This document shows, piece after piece, positions 54,276-64,000 of a stretch of DNA of 64,000 nt (positions are counted from its first letter, which is position 1; each line of letters begins with the position of its first letter). The stretch covers positions 124,001 to 188,000 of the forward strand of contig NZ_BMYZ01000003.1 in NCBI RefSeq assembly GCF_014652535.1, in the 5' to 3' direction. The notes beneath the pieces are model-generated. The model was not told the origin of the DNA, did not search any database, and was given only the letters and a program-made list of their open reading frames with translations. This stretch comes from Cellvibrio zantedeschiae (lineage in GTDB: Bacteria; Pseudomonadota; Gammaproteobacteria; Pseudomonadales; Cellvibrionaceae). The translations under genes and the position numbers were made by a program.

Positions 54276-57200
54276 CTATTTAATTAACTCTTTAATGTTG
54301 GATAACAACAAATCCTCTTGGTATGGCTTACCCATGTACTTGTTCACACCCAATTCAAACGCATGCTCGCGGTGTTTTTCACCGGTACGCGAGGTAATCA
54401 TAATGATTGGGATATCGCGCAAACGAGAGCTGGTGCGAATGTTTTTCGCCACCTCAAAGCCGTCCATACGCGGCATTTCGATATCGAGCAACATGACGTC
54501 CGGAATGTGATCTTGCAACAATTGCAGAGCTTCCACACCGTCTTTGGCGGTGATTACGCGGAAACCTTCACGCTCAAGGAAGCGGCCGGTAACCTTACGT
54601 ACGGTTACCGAATCATCCACCACCATAATAGTTTTCTCGGCTTCGTCAGCAACAGGTGCTGTGCTTACGACGCTAGGATCGAGCAAAATCGCATGACCCA
54701 AACCTAAAGCTAACTGTTCGCGGATCAACGCGTGCAAATCGAGAATTACTACCACACTACCGTCACCGGTCACGGTCGCACCAGACACACCGCGTACAGA
54801 GGCGAATTGCGCGCCCAGGGTTTTTACCACGATTTCGCGTGAGCCCAAGAGGCGATCTACCTGCAGGGCGACGGTATTTTCAGTGCTGCGCACTAGGATT
54901 ACAGGTAAAGGTAGTGATTGACCATCCAGCTTGGGCGATGAATCGCTATCCAACATGGTGCCCAGGTAGCGCACTAAATAGTTGTCGCCGGCGTAATCGA
55001 AGCGTGCATCCGGATCTTGATAGTAGTGCTCCAGCTCGAAGGGGCTAACGCGCACAATACCTTCGATGGTGTTGAGCGGAATTGCGTAGAGGTCATCGCC
55101 AATCTGAACCATCAAAGCGCGGTTTACCGAGACGGTAAACGGCAGGCGGATGGTAAATTCAGTACCTTCACCCCAGCGCGAGTCGATAAACATGGCGCCA
55201 CCGAGTTGTTTAATCTCAGAGTGCACCACGTCCATGCCCACACCGCGGCCGGAAATTTGGGTAACTTTATCGGCGGTAGAGAAACCGGCGTGCAAAATAA
55301 ATTGCATCAAATCCTGGTCACTGAGCGGTGCATCTTCGGCCATCAAACCGCGCTCAATCGCTTTTTCGCGCACGCGCTGCAAGTTAATGCCGCGACCATC
55401 GTCCGCGAGGCGCAACATTACATCGCCACCTTCACGGCCAAGGCTAAGTCTGATACGGCCTTCTACGGCTTTGCCTGCTGCCGCACGGTCATCTGGCATT
55501 TCAATACCGTGGTCCACCGCGTTACGCAGCATGTGCTCCAAAGGTGCAACCATACGTTCCAATACGGTACGGTCCAATTCACCTTCAACGTTATCCAGCT
55601 CGAAATCGACTTCTTTGCCGAGCTCGGTCGCAGCCTGGCGAACGATACGGCGCAAACGCGGAACCAAACGCGAGAAAGGCACCATGCGCGAACGCATCAA
55701 GCCTTCCTGCAAATCGGTATTAATACGCGATTGTTGCAGCAATAAAGTTTCAGTATCGCGAGTTTTGTCCGCGAGTGTGTATTTCAAATCCATCAAGTCA
55801 GATGCGGATTCAATCAGGGAGCGCGACAGCTGTTGCAAATGCGAATAGCGGTCCATCTCCAGCGGATCGAAGCCTTCGTGTTGTGCCATTTGTTCCTGAC
55901 GGAATAACACCTGCGCTTCGGTTTCGATATCCAGACGGCGCAACTGTTCTTGCAAACGGTGAATGGTTGCATCCATCTCTTCGATCGACGAACCCAGGTC
56001 GCTAACTTGCTGCTCCATACGACCGCGGCTGATGGAGGTTTCACCCGCGAGGTTTACCAACTCTTCCAACAACTCTGCCGAGACTTTTACAACTTCTTGC
56101 GGGCCAGCGCGGCGCGCTGCCAAGTGCTGCACCTGCGCAGGGCCAGAAGAACCCTGGCGAGTACCGCCAAATTCAGAGCCCGGAATTTTGGGCAGCGGTG
56201 CTGAAGGCGGTTTTGGTTTTGGCGCAAACGTGAGTACGTTGGGCTTTTGATTGGAGCCAGACAAATCACTTGCTGGAAGATCCAAACCTGAACGGTCGTT
56301 ATCGACTACCAGGCTTGGTCTACTGTATTCGATATGAGGTGTTGCGGATTCTGCTGGCTGCTCAGCGACAGATTCAAATTCTTCATCATCTGCTGCGCTT
56401 GTATCTGTACCAGCTTGCGCAATTATTTCCTCATCATGCGCGGCAACTTCTTCATACTCTTCTTCGTATTCTTCAGCTTGAGCATTCGCCGAGGCTTCGC
56501 CATTCAAGTAAGCAGTTACCTGACCTACGCCTCTGTGCAATTGGTCTTGATAATTATTTAATTGTTTGAAGAAGTTTTGGTCGAGCTCCGCATCGGCATC
56601 CATCTCAATCAACATGGTTTCAAAGTTGTGCGACAAATCGCCCAAGTCGGTGAGTCCCGCCAAACGCGCACCACCTTTGAAGGTGTGTAAGCAGCGTTTT
56701 AATTCTTCAACACAATCGGTGTTATTCCAATCTTCTTGCCAATCATGAAGCGCACGCTCCATGTCTTCGAGCAATTCGGTCGCTTCTTCAACAAAAATCT
56801 CGATAATTTCCGGATCGAAATCTTCATCATTTTCAAAACTGGAAATAGACGCTCTTGAAACCGCAGGTGCAGCCTGTTTTTGCACAACAACTTGCGGAGC
56901 TGGCGCAACAGGCGCTTTTATTAATTCAACTTCTGCAAGGTCACTTGCTTCTGAATCGCTTTCTTCAAGATCTTCAAGTTCATTAGCTTCATGCTCTTCT
57001 GCAAGCTCAGCTTCTGTGAGTTTATCTAGCGCACTTTCGTATTCAAACTCTTCGTCTTCATTCTCTTCATCAACAGACGTAACAACGGAAGATTCATCAG
57101 CAGTCAATTCAACATCGTCCGCTAGATCTTCAAGTTCAATGACATCACCAAGCTCAATTGCTTCTGTGCTGGTTACCGAATCTTCGTCTGGCAACTCAAG

Positions 57201-60200
57201 CGTAATTTCTTCGGCGTCATCAAGGTCGATTGCAAGTGCCGCAATATTTTCATCATCAACGGCATCAACCACAGGTAGTGCAGGAATGATTTCATCATCT
57301 GATTCCAGAACGATTTCTTCACCAAGATCAAAATCATTTGTGGAGAGCGTGATTTCTTCTGCATCTGACTCTGAATCGACTGTTACTGACTCGTCCAATT
57401 CCAATTCAGCAAAGCCGTGATCTTCTTCTGCAACATCTGCAGCAATACGCTCTACCAAAAGATTATCGGCCAAAACGGTATCAGCAGCGTGCAGCGCTTC
57501 ATCTTCTGCGAGTTCAAGTGTCACTTGCTCATGATCAGCAGATTCTTCGTAATCAACTTCTTCGATCAAAGGCAACGCAGCTTCGGCATCCACATCAATT
57601 TGATCATCGAGTGTTGCAACAGCATCGAATTCAGATGTCGCCAATTGTTCTGCAACCGAAGTATCAATATTTTCCGCTGGGTATGATTGGGCTTCCGCAA
57701 TTAAATCGTCCAACGCCAGCAAAATAGATTCAGGTGCATTTACTAAATTCTGACCTGCCGCTATAGCATCAACCATATCCAGCAGAGCAATGTGCGCTGA
57801 ATTAATATCGCGACATAATGGATCAGAACACGCCAAACGCCGTGCAATTATATGGGTATAAACTTGCTCAAGTTTTTCGCCCAAATTTGCCATAACTGGC
57901 AAGTACGCATGGTGTGCGCCGCGGTTTAAATTGCGCAATTCATCCAGAATGGGTTGCAACACAGCAACATCGTTTGGTGCAGACTGCCATTGCGCAATAA
58001 TCTTGTCCGCATCCAGCAGCAGATTCATTTCCTCTGCCATGAAAATCGATAACAATTCCGGATCGACCGGACGCTTGCCGTTTTCATCCAATTCTTGTTG
58101 ACGCACCAGCGGCGCAACATGAATTTCGCGCAGCTCGGCAACGCGTGCTGTAAATTGTTGCAAGCGTGGAATATCTACTTCTTCACCGTTTTCAATTTGA
58201 GCAAGGCCAGTTTCGGTGTAGCTCACTGCATCACGCAGCAATTGCAAAATATCCTCGTTGATCACAACGTGATAAGAACGCAATTCTTTTACAAATTTTT
58301 CCAGCGGTGCGGCGAGTTCTGCAATAGGCGTTATTTCCGCCATGTGCGCGCTGCCTTTTAAAGTGTGCAAAGCGCGCTGGATGCTATCGCTCGGCGGCTC
58401 ATACACCGGCGCCTCTGCTTCCATGTGCGCAATAAATTCTTTCAAGGTCTGCAAATGGGTAATGGCCTCTGCGCCAAAAATATCCCAAAGCTGTGCGTCC
58501 GAATCATCTACCGATTCTTCGGTTAGGTATTCGCTATCCAGATCAACTTCACGATGAGTTGAGGCGCTGCTATAGGTTTCATTGGCTGCTGTAACCACAT
58601 TATTTTCGGCGGCTTCAACCAACTCCACTTCTGTTACTTCAGCTTCATCTGCTTCCGTTAGCAGCACTTCTTCGTAATGAATTTCTTCTTGTTCTGCTTC
58701 TACATCATGTTGCGCACCTATATCTGCTTGCGCAGCATCAGCATCGGGTTCGCTTGATAGCAACTCATCCGGTACTATGCCTTTCGACAAAGACTCCGCA
58801 AGACTGCGATAGTGTTCGCTCAATTCTGGATGTGGATTGGGCAACTTGTGGCTAAAGGCTTCAACCATTGCTGGCAAAATATTGCGCACTTTTTCGATAA
58901 TGGCGATGTGCGGCTCACCGGCTTGAATGGTGTTATCAATAACACGATTCAACATGTTTTCAATTGACCAGGAAAGCTCGCCAACCTCGTTAGCGCCAAC
59001 CATGCGGCCACTGCCTTTCAAGGTGTGGAACGCGCGACGGAACTCTGTTAATGAATTTTCGTCTTCAAAATTTTTCGCCCAGCGAGGGAAGTATTGCGCG
59101 ATGGTTTCTAAAACTTCGCCCGCTTCTTCCACAAAAATTTCGACGATTTCGTCATCAATATAATTTTCTTCGTCATCGTCAGCTTGTTCAGCTGAAACGG
59201 ATGCCTCTACAATCGGCTCGGCAATGGGCTCAATAACTTCTGGTGTTGCAATTTCCTCTGCGACGACTTGAACTTCGTTAACGGTGGATGATGCCTCGCT
59301 ATCAAGATCAGCATCCAAATCAAGATCCAGATCGGCCACGATTTCTTCTGCTTCAACAAGCGGTGCCGATTTGGCCGATGAATTTAATGCGACTTCAATA
59401 TTGCCGAGGAAAGTCGGTGAAACTGAAATAGTTGTAGCAGGTGACGCGTAACGGTTACCGATGGATGGGGCATTGCTTTTTAATAAACTTGGCGGTTCAT
59501 CAACCTCAGTCGTAACTTCAGGTTTCGTTTCAGTTTCAGTTTCAGTTTCAGTTTCAGAAATTGCTTCAAGCTCAGGAGCTGTCTCAACTTCTGCAACAGG
59601 CTCGGTTTGGATTGCAGCATAAGCTGCAGCCAAACTCGCTTCATCGGCTTCGGCGGCTTCCTGGGTCGTATGAATACTTGCGTCTGGTAAACTTGAACGC
59701 ACAGCGCTGATATCTGCGGAGGAAATATCGGAACGCGATACTTTTGCAACGGCGTAACCAAGTGCCGCAACACTCTCTTCTGCAACTGTGAGCAATAAAT
59801 CGTTTTCTTCTTTAGTGCTGCCGCCACTCAAACGCTCTAAATAATATTCAACGCTGGTGATTGCATCTGCAAGCGTATCCAGCGATGACCATTGCGGGGT
59901 AATTTCTTGAGAGAGCAATTGCTCTTCAATATAGCGTGCACAAGCGCCTAAAATTCTGGCTGCACGTGGTAGCGGCATAATATCCAAACCGCCGCGGATT
60001 TCGCGCAAGGTTTCGGGTACGTTTTGAAGATGTACACGATCCCATTGCGAGGCGATGTATTCAATAATGGCGTCTTTCGCGTGCTCCAAACCATTGCGCG
60101 ATTCACGCAAAACAGATTCTTTCGCACGCGTAAGTGTGATGTCCGCTTCGTTTGAAGGCGCATCGTTGTTTACATTGGTAGTTTGCTGTTGCGCCAGGCT

Positions 60201-61454
60201 TTCAAGTGCATCTTCAATTTCAATCACTTTACTTGCGATTGACATCAATTGTTCTTGCGACAAATGGCTGTCGGAGTTAACCACCATTTCCAGCGCAGCG
60301 CCCTGCTCTAAAACTTGCTTGCGCAAATCGCCCAAGCCGAGCACGGCCATGGTGTCGCCAATGCGTTTCACAACAGGCAAGGCTTCGTTCAATACCGTCT
60401 GGGTTTCCCCGCCCGACAAGCACACATCAAGCGCGTGCTTGATAATATCCAATTCAGTTTTAAGCGCTTCCACAACTGAACGCATAGCTTCCGGATCGGG
60501 CGACGACAACATATTGGAACTGTCATCACCAGTTTCTCTGCCTTCAATCAATGCGTCATCTAAATGATAGGTTTCGTAAATGCGTTGCAAATGCGAATTA
60601 GGTGTAAAACCCGGAGCATGTTTTCCCGCGCGCGCCACGTAATAAAGTAAATTCTTAATCAACTCGTCGTTGGTGTAAGAGTTGAGAGCCTTGGTGCCGT
60701 GCACCGCAAGAATTTTTATTTCTTTATCGAGCTGACGCAGCAAATTTTTAATGGCCACACTCATTTCCAAGGCGTCAATTTCAAGCGCCTCGGCCAATGC
60801 CATACAAATATCCCACAGCGCGTGACGCGCGGTGCCCTGGGTTAATTTATGCAGGCGACTAAATACTTTTTGCAGGTACGCGAGATTTTCATCGCTGTTT
60901 ACATTGCGGATATAACCGGCAGCAGCGTACTGATACATTTGGCGCAACTTGAGCGCCATGGCCTGGAATTGCACATTGTCTTGTGCAGCGGGTGAGCGCG
61001 CGCCAGTTACTTTTTTCGCAGGCGCTAAATTGGGAACAAATAATTTTGTATCGGTTAATAAACTTTCACCGCGCACCGCACGCAAATCGTTTAGCAACGG
61101 CAACACAACAAGCGGATTATCTTTGCGAGTGGCTTTTACTTGATCGAGATAAACAGGGAATTGCAAAATCGCGCGCATCAATACTTCTTGCGCTTCTGCC
61201 GGGTTTGCAACCGCACCTTGAATCATGGCTTGGGTGAGTTTTTCCATTTCTTCGGCGAGCATGGCGGCGCCAAAAAATTCCACCATTTGCAAGCTGCCGT
61301 GCACCTGGTGAATGTGGGTCAGGCAGAAACGGATACGCACCGCATCTTTGGGATTTTCTACATAGGCTTCGAGTGCTTGACGCGCTTCCTTCAGGGTTTC
61401 GCCAATCTCATGGATTAGCCAATCCAGCGCGGCAAAATTACGATTATCTGCCAT
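54276..61454 (-). CDS. chpA: ChpA hybrid histidine kinase of the Pil-Chp system
   Basis: A 2392-residue kinase. The N-terminal third has Hpt-like helical bundles without the full histidine motif (FALDWLIHEI, CLTHIHQVHGS). Three canonical Hpt sites follow, with HTLKGSGRM, HTLKGSAHM and HTFKGGARL. Then come the CheA dimerisation and ATPase core (NAVDHGIE N-box, DDGRGIN, GRGVGMD, GEGTEF), a CheW domain and a C-terminal receiver (about 2274-2392; phospho-Asp near 2324). A long, extremely acidic linker lies before the last Hpt site. It phosphorylates the PilG/PilH regulators to control type IV pili and, in Pseudomonas aeruginosa, cAMP. Confidence 0.95.
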   Translation of the reverse strand: MADNRNFAALDWLIHEIGETLKEARQALEAYVENPKDAVRIRFCLTHIHQVHGSLQMVEFFGAAMLAEEMEKLTQAMIQGAVANPAEAQEVLMRAILQFPVYLDQVKATRKDNPLVVLPLLNDLRAVRGESLLTDTKLFVPNLAPAKKVTGARSPAAQDNVQFQAMALKLRQMYQYAAAGYIRNVNSDENLAYLQKVFSRLHKLTQGTARHALWDICMALAEALEIDALEMSVAIKNLLRQLDKEIKILAVHGTKALNSYTNDELIKNLLYYVARAGKHAPGFTPNSHLQRIYETYHLDDALIEGRETGDDSSNMLSSPDPEAMRSVVEALKTELDIIKHALDVCLSGGETQTVLNEALPVVKRIGDTMAVLGLGDLRKQVLEQGAALEMVVNSDSHLSQEQLMSIASKVIEIEDALESLAQQQTTNVNNDAPSNEADITLTRAKESVLRESRNGLEHAKDAIIEYIASQWDRVHLQNVPETLREIRGGLDIMPLPRAARILGACARYIEEQLLSQEITPQWSSLDTLADAITSVEYYLERLSGGSTKEENDLLLTVAEESVAALGYAVAKVSRSDISSADISAVRSSLPDASIHTTQEAAEADEASLAAAYAAIQTEPVAEVETAPELEAISETETETETETKPEVTTEVDEPPSLLKSNAPSIGNRYASPATTISVSPTFLGNIEVALNSSAKSAPLVEAEEIVADLDLDLDADLDSEASSTVNEVQVVAEEIATPEVIEPIAEPIVEASVSAEQADDDEENYIDDEIVEIFVEEAGEVLETIAQYFPRWAKNFEDENSLTEFRRAFHTLKGSGRMVGANEVGELSWSIENMLNRVIDNTIQAGEPHIAIIEKVRNILPAMVEAFSHKLPNPHPELSEHYRSLAESLSKGIVPDELLSSEPDADAAQADIGAQHDVEAEQEEIHYEEVLLTEADEAEVTEVELVEAAENNVVTAANETYSSASTHREVDLDSEYLTEESVDDSDAQLWDIFGAEAITHLQTLKEFIAHMEAEAPVYEPPSDSIQRALHTLKGSAHMAEITPIAELAAPLEKFVKELRSYHVVINEDILQLLRDAVSYTETGLAQIENGEEVDIPRLQQFTARVAELREIHVAPLVRQQELDENGKRPVDPELLSIFMAEEMNLLLDADKIIAQWQSAPNDVAVLQPILDELRNLNRGAHHAYLPVMANLGEKLEQVYTHIIARRLACSDPLCRDINSAHIALLDMVDAIAAGQNLVNAPESILLALDDLIAEAQSYPAENIDTSVAEQLATSEFDAVATLDDQIDVDAEAALPLIEEVDYEESADHEQVTLELAEDEALHAADTVLADNLLVERIAADVAEEDHGFAELELDESVTVDSESDAEEITLSTNDFDLGEEIVLESDDEIIPALPVVDAVDDENIAALAIDLDDAEEITLELPDEDSVTSTEAIELGDVIELEDLADDVELTADESSVVTSVDEENEDEEFEYESALDKLTEAELAEEHEANELEDLEESDSEASDLAEVELIKAPVAPAPQVVVQKQAAPAVSRASISSFENDEDFDPEIIEIFVEEATELLEDMERALHDWQEDWNNTDCVEELKRCLHTFKGGARLAGLTDLGDLSHNFETMLIEMDADAELDQNFFKQLNNYQDQLHRGVGQVTAYLNGEASANAQAEEYEEEYEEVAAHDEEIIAQAGTDTSAADDEEFESVAEQPAESATPHIEYSRPSLVVDNDRSGLDLPASDLSGSNQKPNVLTFAPKPKPPSAPLPKIPGSEFGGTRQGSSGPAQVQHLAARRAGPQEVVKVSAELLEELVNLAGETSISRGRMEQQVSDLGSSIEEMDATIHRLQEQLRRLDIETEAQVLFRQEQMAQHEGFDPLEMDRYSHLQQLSRSLIESASDLMDLKYTLADKTRDTETLLLQQSRINTDLQEGLMRSRMVPFSRLVPRLRRIVRQAATELGKEVDFELDNVEGELDRTVLERMVAPLEHMLRNAVDHGIEMPDDRAAAGKAVEGRIRLSLGREGGDVMLRLADDGRGINLQRVREKAIERGLMAEDAPLSDQDLMQFILHAGFSTADKVTQISGRGVGMDVVHSEIKQLGGAMFIDSRWGEGTEFTIRLPFTVSVNRALMVQIGDDLYAIPLNTIEGIVRVSPFELEHYYQDPDARFDYAGDNYLVRYLGTMLDSDSSPKLDGQSLPLPVILVRSTENTVALQVDRLLGSREIVVKTLGAQFASVRGVSGATVTGDGSVVVILDLHALIREQLALGLGHAILLDPSVVSTAPVADEAEKTIMVVDDSVTVRKVTGRFLEREGFRVITAKDGVEALQLLQDHIPDVMLLDIEMPRMDGFEVAKNIRTSSRLRDIPIIMITSRTGEKHREHAFELGVNKYMGKPYQEDLLLSNIKELIK

Positions 61455-61513
61455 GTGGTGATTTCCTCTTCGTTATTCTCTCGCCGCACTTTTTTTCGCG
61501 TGCCGGGCGCATA

Positions 61514-62362
61514 TTATTCGTGTACGTAGATTTGTACTTCATCGGCGGAAACGCGCTGCATTTTTGGATGCTCCCACTCGGTAACTTCACCTAAACCCGT
61601 GACTAAAATGCCACCTGGTTTTAAGTGATCAGTGAACGCATTTAAAATATCGCGCCGCAACCAGCGACGGAAATACACCAATAAGTTTTGACAAAAGATC
61701 ACATCAACTTTTACGCCGGGCAAATTGCTATGGTTGATAATATTTGCCTGGGTAAAACACACACGCTCGCGCAAACGGCTGACGATTTCATAATTTCCAT
61801 CGGTAGTTTGCTTGGTGTAACGCTTAAATTCTTCAGCTTTAACCGTTTCGATTTTGCGTTTGGCATAGCGGCCTTTGCGGGCAGTTGCCAGGGCCGACAT
61901 ACTTAAATCAAATGCGGTAATACCGTAGTAGGGATTGAGTGCGGCCAGTTCAAAACAATCGTTGATGACCATGGCCAGCGAATAAGCTTCTTCGCCCGAT
62001 GCACAACCAACGCTCCACACATCAAAACTTTGCGCGAGCGATTGGTTATTAATTTTGTGTTGCAGGTAATTACGCACATATTCAAGCGAGGGGCGATGAC
62101 GGAAAAAACTGGTTTCCTTAACCGCGATGCGATCAATGATAACGGTCCACTCCAACATACCTGCAGCGCCGTTGGTGACTTGCTGGTAGTAGCGGTCGTA
62201 ATCATCGAGACCCAATTCGCGCATGCGTGAGGAAATTTGCGATTCCAATAACGCTTTGTGTTGCGGAACCAGTTGCATGCCCGTGCGCTCTTCGAGCAAT
62301 TTGCACCACTGGGCAAATTGCTCAAGAGTGAGTGTCGGTAATGTGCGTAATGACCAACCCAT
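61514..62362 (-). CDS. pilK: CheR-type methyltransferase PilK
   Basis: A 282-residue CheR: N-terminal helical domain (LTLEQFAQWCKLLEERTGM), then the SAM-binding domain with SVGCASGEEAYSLAM, GITAFDLSMSALATARKGRY, VDVIFCQNLLVYF and LKPGGILVTGLGE. It methylates glutamates of PilJ. It lies between pilJ and chpA as in Pseudomonas, within a single minus-strand cluster. Confidence 0.94.
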   Translation of the reverse strand: MGWSLRTLPTLTLEQFAQWCKLLEERTGMQLVPQHKALLESQISSRMRELGLDDYDRYYQQVTNGAAGMLEWTVIIDRIAVKETSFFRHRPSLEYVRNYLQHKINNQSLAQSFDVWSVGCASGEEAYSLAMVINDCFELAALNPYYGITAFDLSMSALATARKGRYAKRKIETVKAEEFKRYTKQTTDGNYEIVSRLRERVCFTQANIINHSNLPGVKVDVIFCQNLLVYFRRWLRRDILNAFTDHLKPGGILVTGLGEVTEWEHPKMQRVSADEVQIYVHE

Positions 62363-62428
62363 AACAAATACCTAATCGACGCCTACACAATTTCAACCTT
62401 AGAGCGAACAGCAAGCGTCAATGCGTGA

Positions 62429-64000
62429 TTAAGCTTTTGCCTGGTGTGGATAGATGTCGTCATCATCCAACAAGCTGGTATCCAATTCCAAATCTGTTTC
62501 GGAAGACAGATCGTAGCTCGCACCCGTAGGCTTGGGAGCGAAGGCATTGCTTTGGCTTTCGCTAGCCACATCTTCTTCTGGCAATTTGAAGCCCGCTACA
62601 GATTCACGCAAATCGAGCGCCATTTCTGCGAGGTTACCAATCGACTGTGCAGTAGCTGATGTACCAGCAGACGTTTGGGTCGTAATCTCTTGAATAACGT
62701 TCATCGTGTTAGAGATGTGACCCGCCGATGATGCTTGTTGACGCGCAGCGTTCGAAATGTTTTGAATCAATTCCGCCAAGCTGCTCGATACGTTTTCAAT
62801 TTCTTCCAGTGCCACACCCGCATCCTGTGCGAGGCGCGCACCGCGAACCACTTCAGACGTGGTTTGTTCCATCGAAATTACCGCTTCGTTGGTATCGTTC
62901 TGAATCGTTTTTACGAGTGCTTCGATCTGCTTGGTTGCTGCTGCGGAACGTTCCGCAAGGCGTTGAACCTCGTCCGCTACCACCGCGAACCCGCGGCCCG
63001 CGTCGCCCGCCATCGATGCTTGGATCGCAGCGTTAAGTGCGAGGATGTTCGTTTGGTCCGCAATGTCGTTAATCAAACTTACGATATCACCGATCTCTTG
63101 TGACGATTCACCGAGACGTTTAATACGCTTAGAGGTGTCTTGAATCTGCTCACGAATCGTATCCATCCCGTTGATAGTGTTCTGTACCACTTTTGCGCCG
63201 TTACCGGCGATAGATACCGCACGTTCCGCTACCGCTGCCGATTCGGCGGCGTTTGCAGATACCTGGTCAATGGTCACGGCCATTTCGTTTACCGCGGCAG
63301 ATGCACCGGCAATTTCTTGCGCCTGGTGTTCAGAAGCTTCAGCGAGGTGAAGTGCAGTTTGCTGTGTTTCTTGCGCAGCGGCGGATACGTTCACCGCGGT
63401 TTCGTTGATTCGCGCTACCAGAATACGCAGCTGGTCGATAGTGAAGTTAATAGAGTCAGCAATCGCACCGGTGAAGTCCTCGGTTACTGTTGCGGTAGTC
63501 GTCAGGTCACCGTCCGCGAGGTCAGCCAGTTCGTCGAGGAGACGCAAAATCGCAGTCTGGTTACGCTCGTTGGTTTCCGCAGTATTTAACAGACGTTTAC
63601 GAGTACCGCTCAGAATATTCACACCAATAACGGCCAAACAGATCAGGAACACAACGGCAGCGCCAATAGATACCTTGCTGTTGATTGGACGTGAGGTAGA
63701 CAGGTCGTTAATTTTATCGGTGGTATCGGTCAGTGCTTGCAACAGTTGTGGAGATTCGGTCAAGAGTGCGTCAGATGCCTGACGAGCGCGGAACAGGGTT
63801 GCAGAACCTTCAAACATTTCTTGTACAGACTTGTTCACACCTTCATAGAGTTTGGTAATTTTGTCCAAGCTGACGCGCGCGCTGGCGTCGGTCACCTTGG
63901 AGATGTGCATCATGGAGTCACCTTCTTTCATACCACGCAACATACGACCATAAACGTTGGCGTCGGTGTTGAACTGGTCAGCTGCCTGGGCTGCGTCGGC
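62429..64000 (-). CDS. pilJ: Methyl-accepting chemotaxis protein PilJ, 5' end beyond window
   Basis: The frame is open to the right edge, so about 523 C-terminal residues are visible (19 codons before the first visible Met). They include part of a periplasmic helical domain, a transmembrane helix ([20 protein letters not shown]), a HAMP-like region and the MCP hairpin with [40 protein letters not shown]. The tip has A-S where many receptors have E-A, as in PilJ proteins. It is the receptor of the Pil-Chp system. A Ser/Glu-rich C-terminal tail follows the signalling domain. Confidence 0.92.
   Translation of the reverse strand, partial: ADAAQAADQFNTDANVYGRMLRGMKEGDSMMHISKVTDASARVSLDKITKLYEGVNKSVQEMFEGSATLFRARQASDALLTESPQLLQALTDTTDKINDLSTSRPINSKVSIGAAVVFLICLAVIGVNILSGTRKRLLNTAETNERNQTAILRLLDELADLADGDLTTTATVTEDFTGAIADSINFTIDQLRILVARINETAVNVSAAAQETQQTALHLAEASEHQAQEIAGASAAVNEMAVTIDQVSANAAESAAVAERAVSIAGNGAKVVQNTINGMDTIREQIQDTSKRIKRLGESSQEIGDIVSLINDIADQTNILALNAAIQASMAGDAGRGFAVVADEVQRLAERSAAATKQIEALVKTIQNDTNEAVISMEQTTSEVVRGARLAQDAGVALEEIENVSSSLAELIQNISNAARQQASSAGHISNTMNVIQEITTQTSAGTSATAQSIGNLAEMALDLRESVAGFKLPEEDVASESQSNAFAPKPTGASYDLSSETDLELDTSLLDDDDIYPHQAKA

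Noticed and set aside
55017-55848. Two long plus-strand frames (242 and 232 residues)
   Set aside because: Antisense to the conserved kinase core of chpA, which has intact motifs; no supporting start site or homology.
56761-57420. 219-residue serine-rich plus-strand reading frame
   Set aside because: It is the antisense of the acidic ChpA linker: GAA/GAT-rich codons read backwards give TTC/ATC and serine codons. Codon bias explains it.

Overview
The window looks like a chromosomal segment of a gammaproteobacterium close to Cellvibrio and its relatives. This is an inference from three things: a Pil-Chp twitching-motility chemosensory cluster, an Xps-ordered type II secretion operon, and a lipoprotein with a polyserine linker of the kind common in polysaccharide-degrading marine and soil gammaproteobacteria. 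No phage, integrase, transposase or CRISPR array was seen.

Region 1 (1-18.9 kb) is an exopolysaccharide locus of the XrtA/PEP-CTERM-associated type. It holds a GT4 glycosyltransferase (cut by the window edge), an ATP-grasp protein, two NodB deacetylases, a FemAB-like protein, a BioF2-like acyltransferase, the PrsT TPR lipoprotein, an outer-membrane beta-barrel protein, a degenerate tyrosine-kinase-like ATPase, a Wzc-like chain-length protein, a Wza-like export lipoprotein and the priming sugar transferase. A divergent operon carries a nucleotide-sugar dehydrogenase, an epimerase and a DUF3473-type deacetylase. Neither an exosortase nor a PEP-CTERM substrate is visible.

Region 2 (18.9-19.4 kb) is a stable-RNA unit. 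A promoter with a GC-rich discriminator is followed by two 173-176 bp tandem repeats, each opening with a tRNA reduced to its acceptor stem plus CCA, then an intact tRNA-Arg(CCG) and a terminator.

Region 3 (19.4-37.0 kb) is a second surface-glycan locus with ABC export (Wzm/Wzt), dTDP-rhamnose genes, WecB, several glycosyltransferases, an acyltransferase, two sulfotransferases, a sulfotransferase-GT4-GT2 fusion, a truncated CysN-CysC APS kinase and a sulfatase. Together these suggest a sulfated, rhamnose-containing glycan. An abundant-looking secreted protein of unknown family (37.1-38.5 kb) follows under its own strong promoter.

Region 4 (39.2-49.5 kb) is a complete type II secretion operon on the minus strand, in the order gspE F G H I J K L M C/N D. 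Region 5 (49.6-52.0 kb) holds xseB, ispA and rsmE. Region 6 (52.1-64.0 kb) is the minus-strand pilJ-pilK-chpA-chpB-chpC cluster ending in the polyserine lipoprotein gene.

Two intergenic spaces hold what appear to be Csr/Rsm-sequestering small RNAs: one at 34.25-34.47 kb on the plus strand with 13 GGA motifs, and one at 49.64-49.79 kb on the minus strand with GGA hairpin loops and an upstream GacA-type box. Their upstream regions resemble each other. If both are real, Gac/Rsm control sits directly inside the exopolysaccharide and secretion region, which fits a switch between biofilm matrix, secretion and type IV pilus motility.
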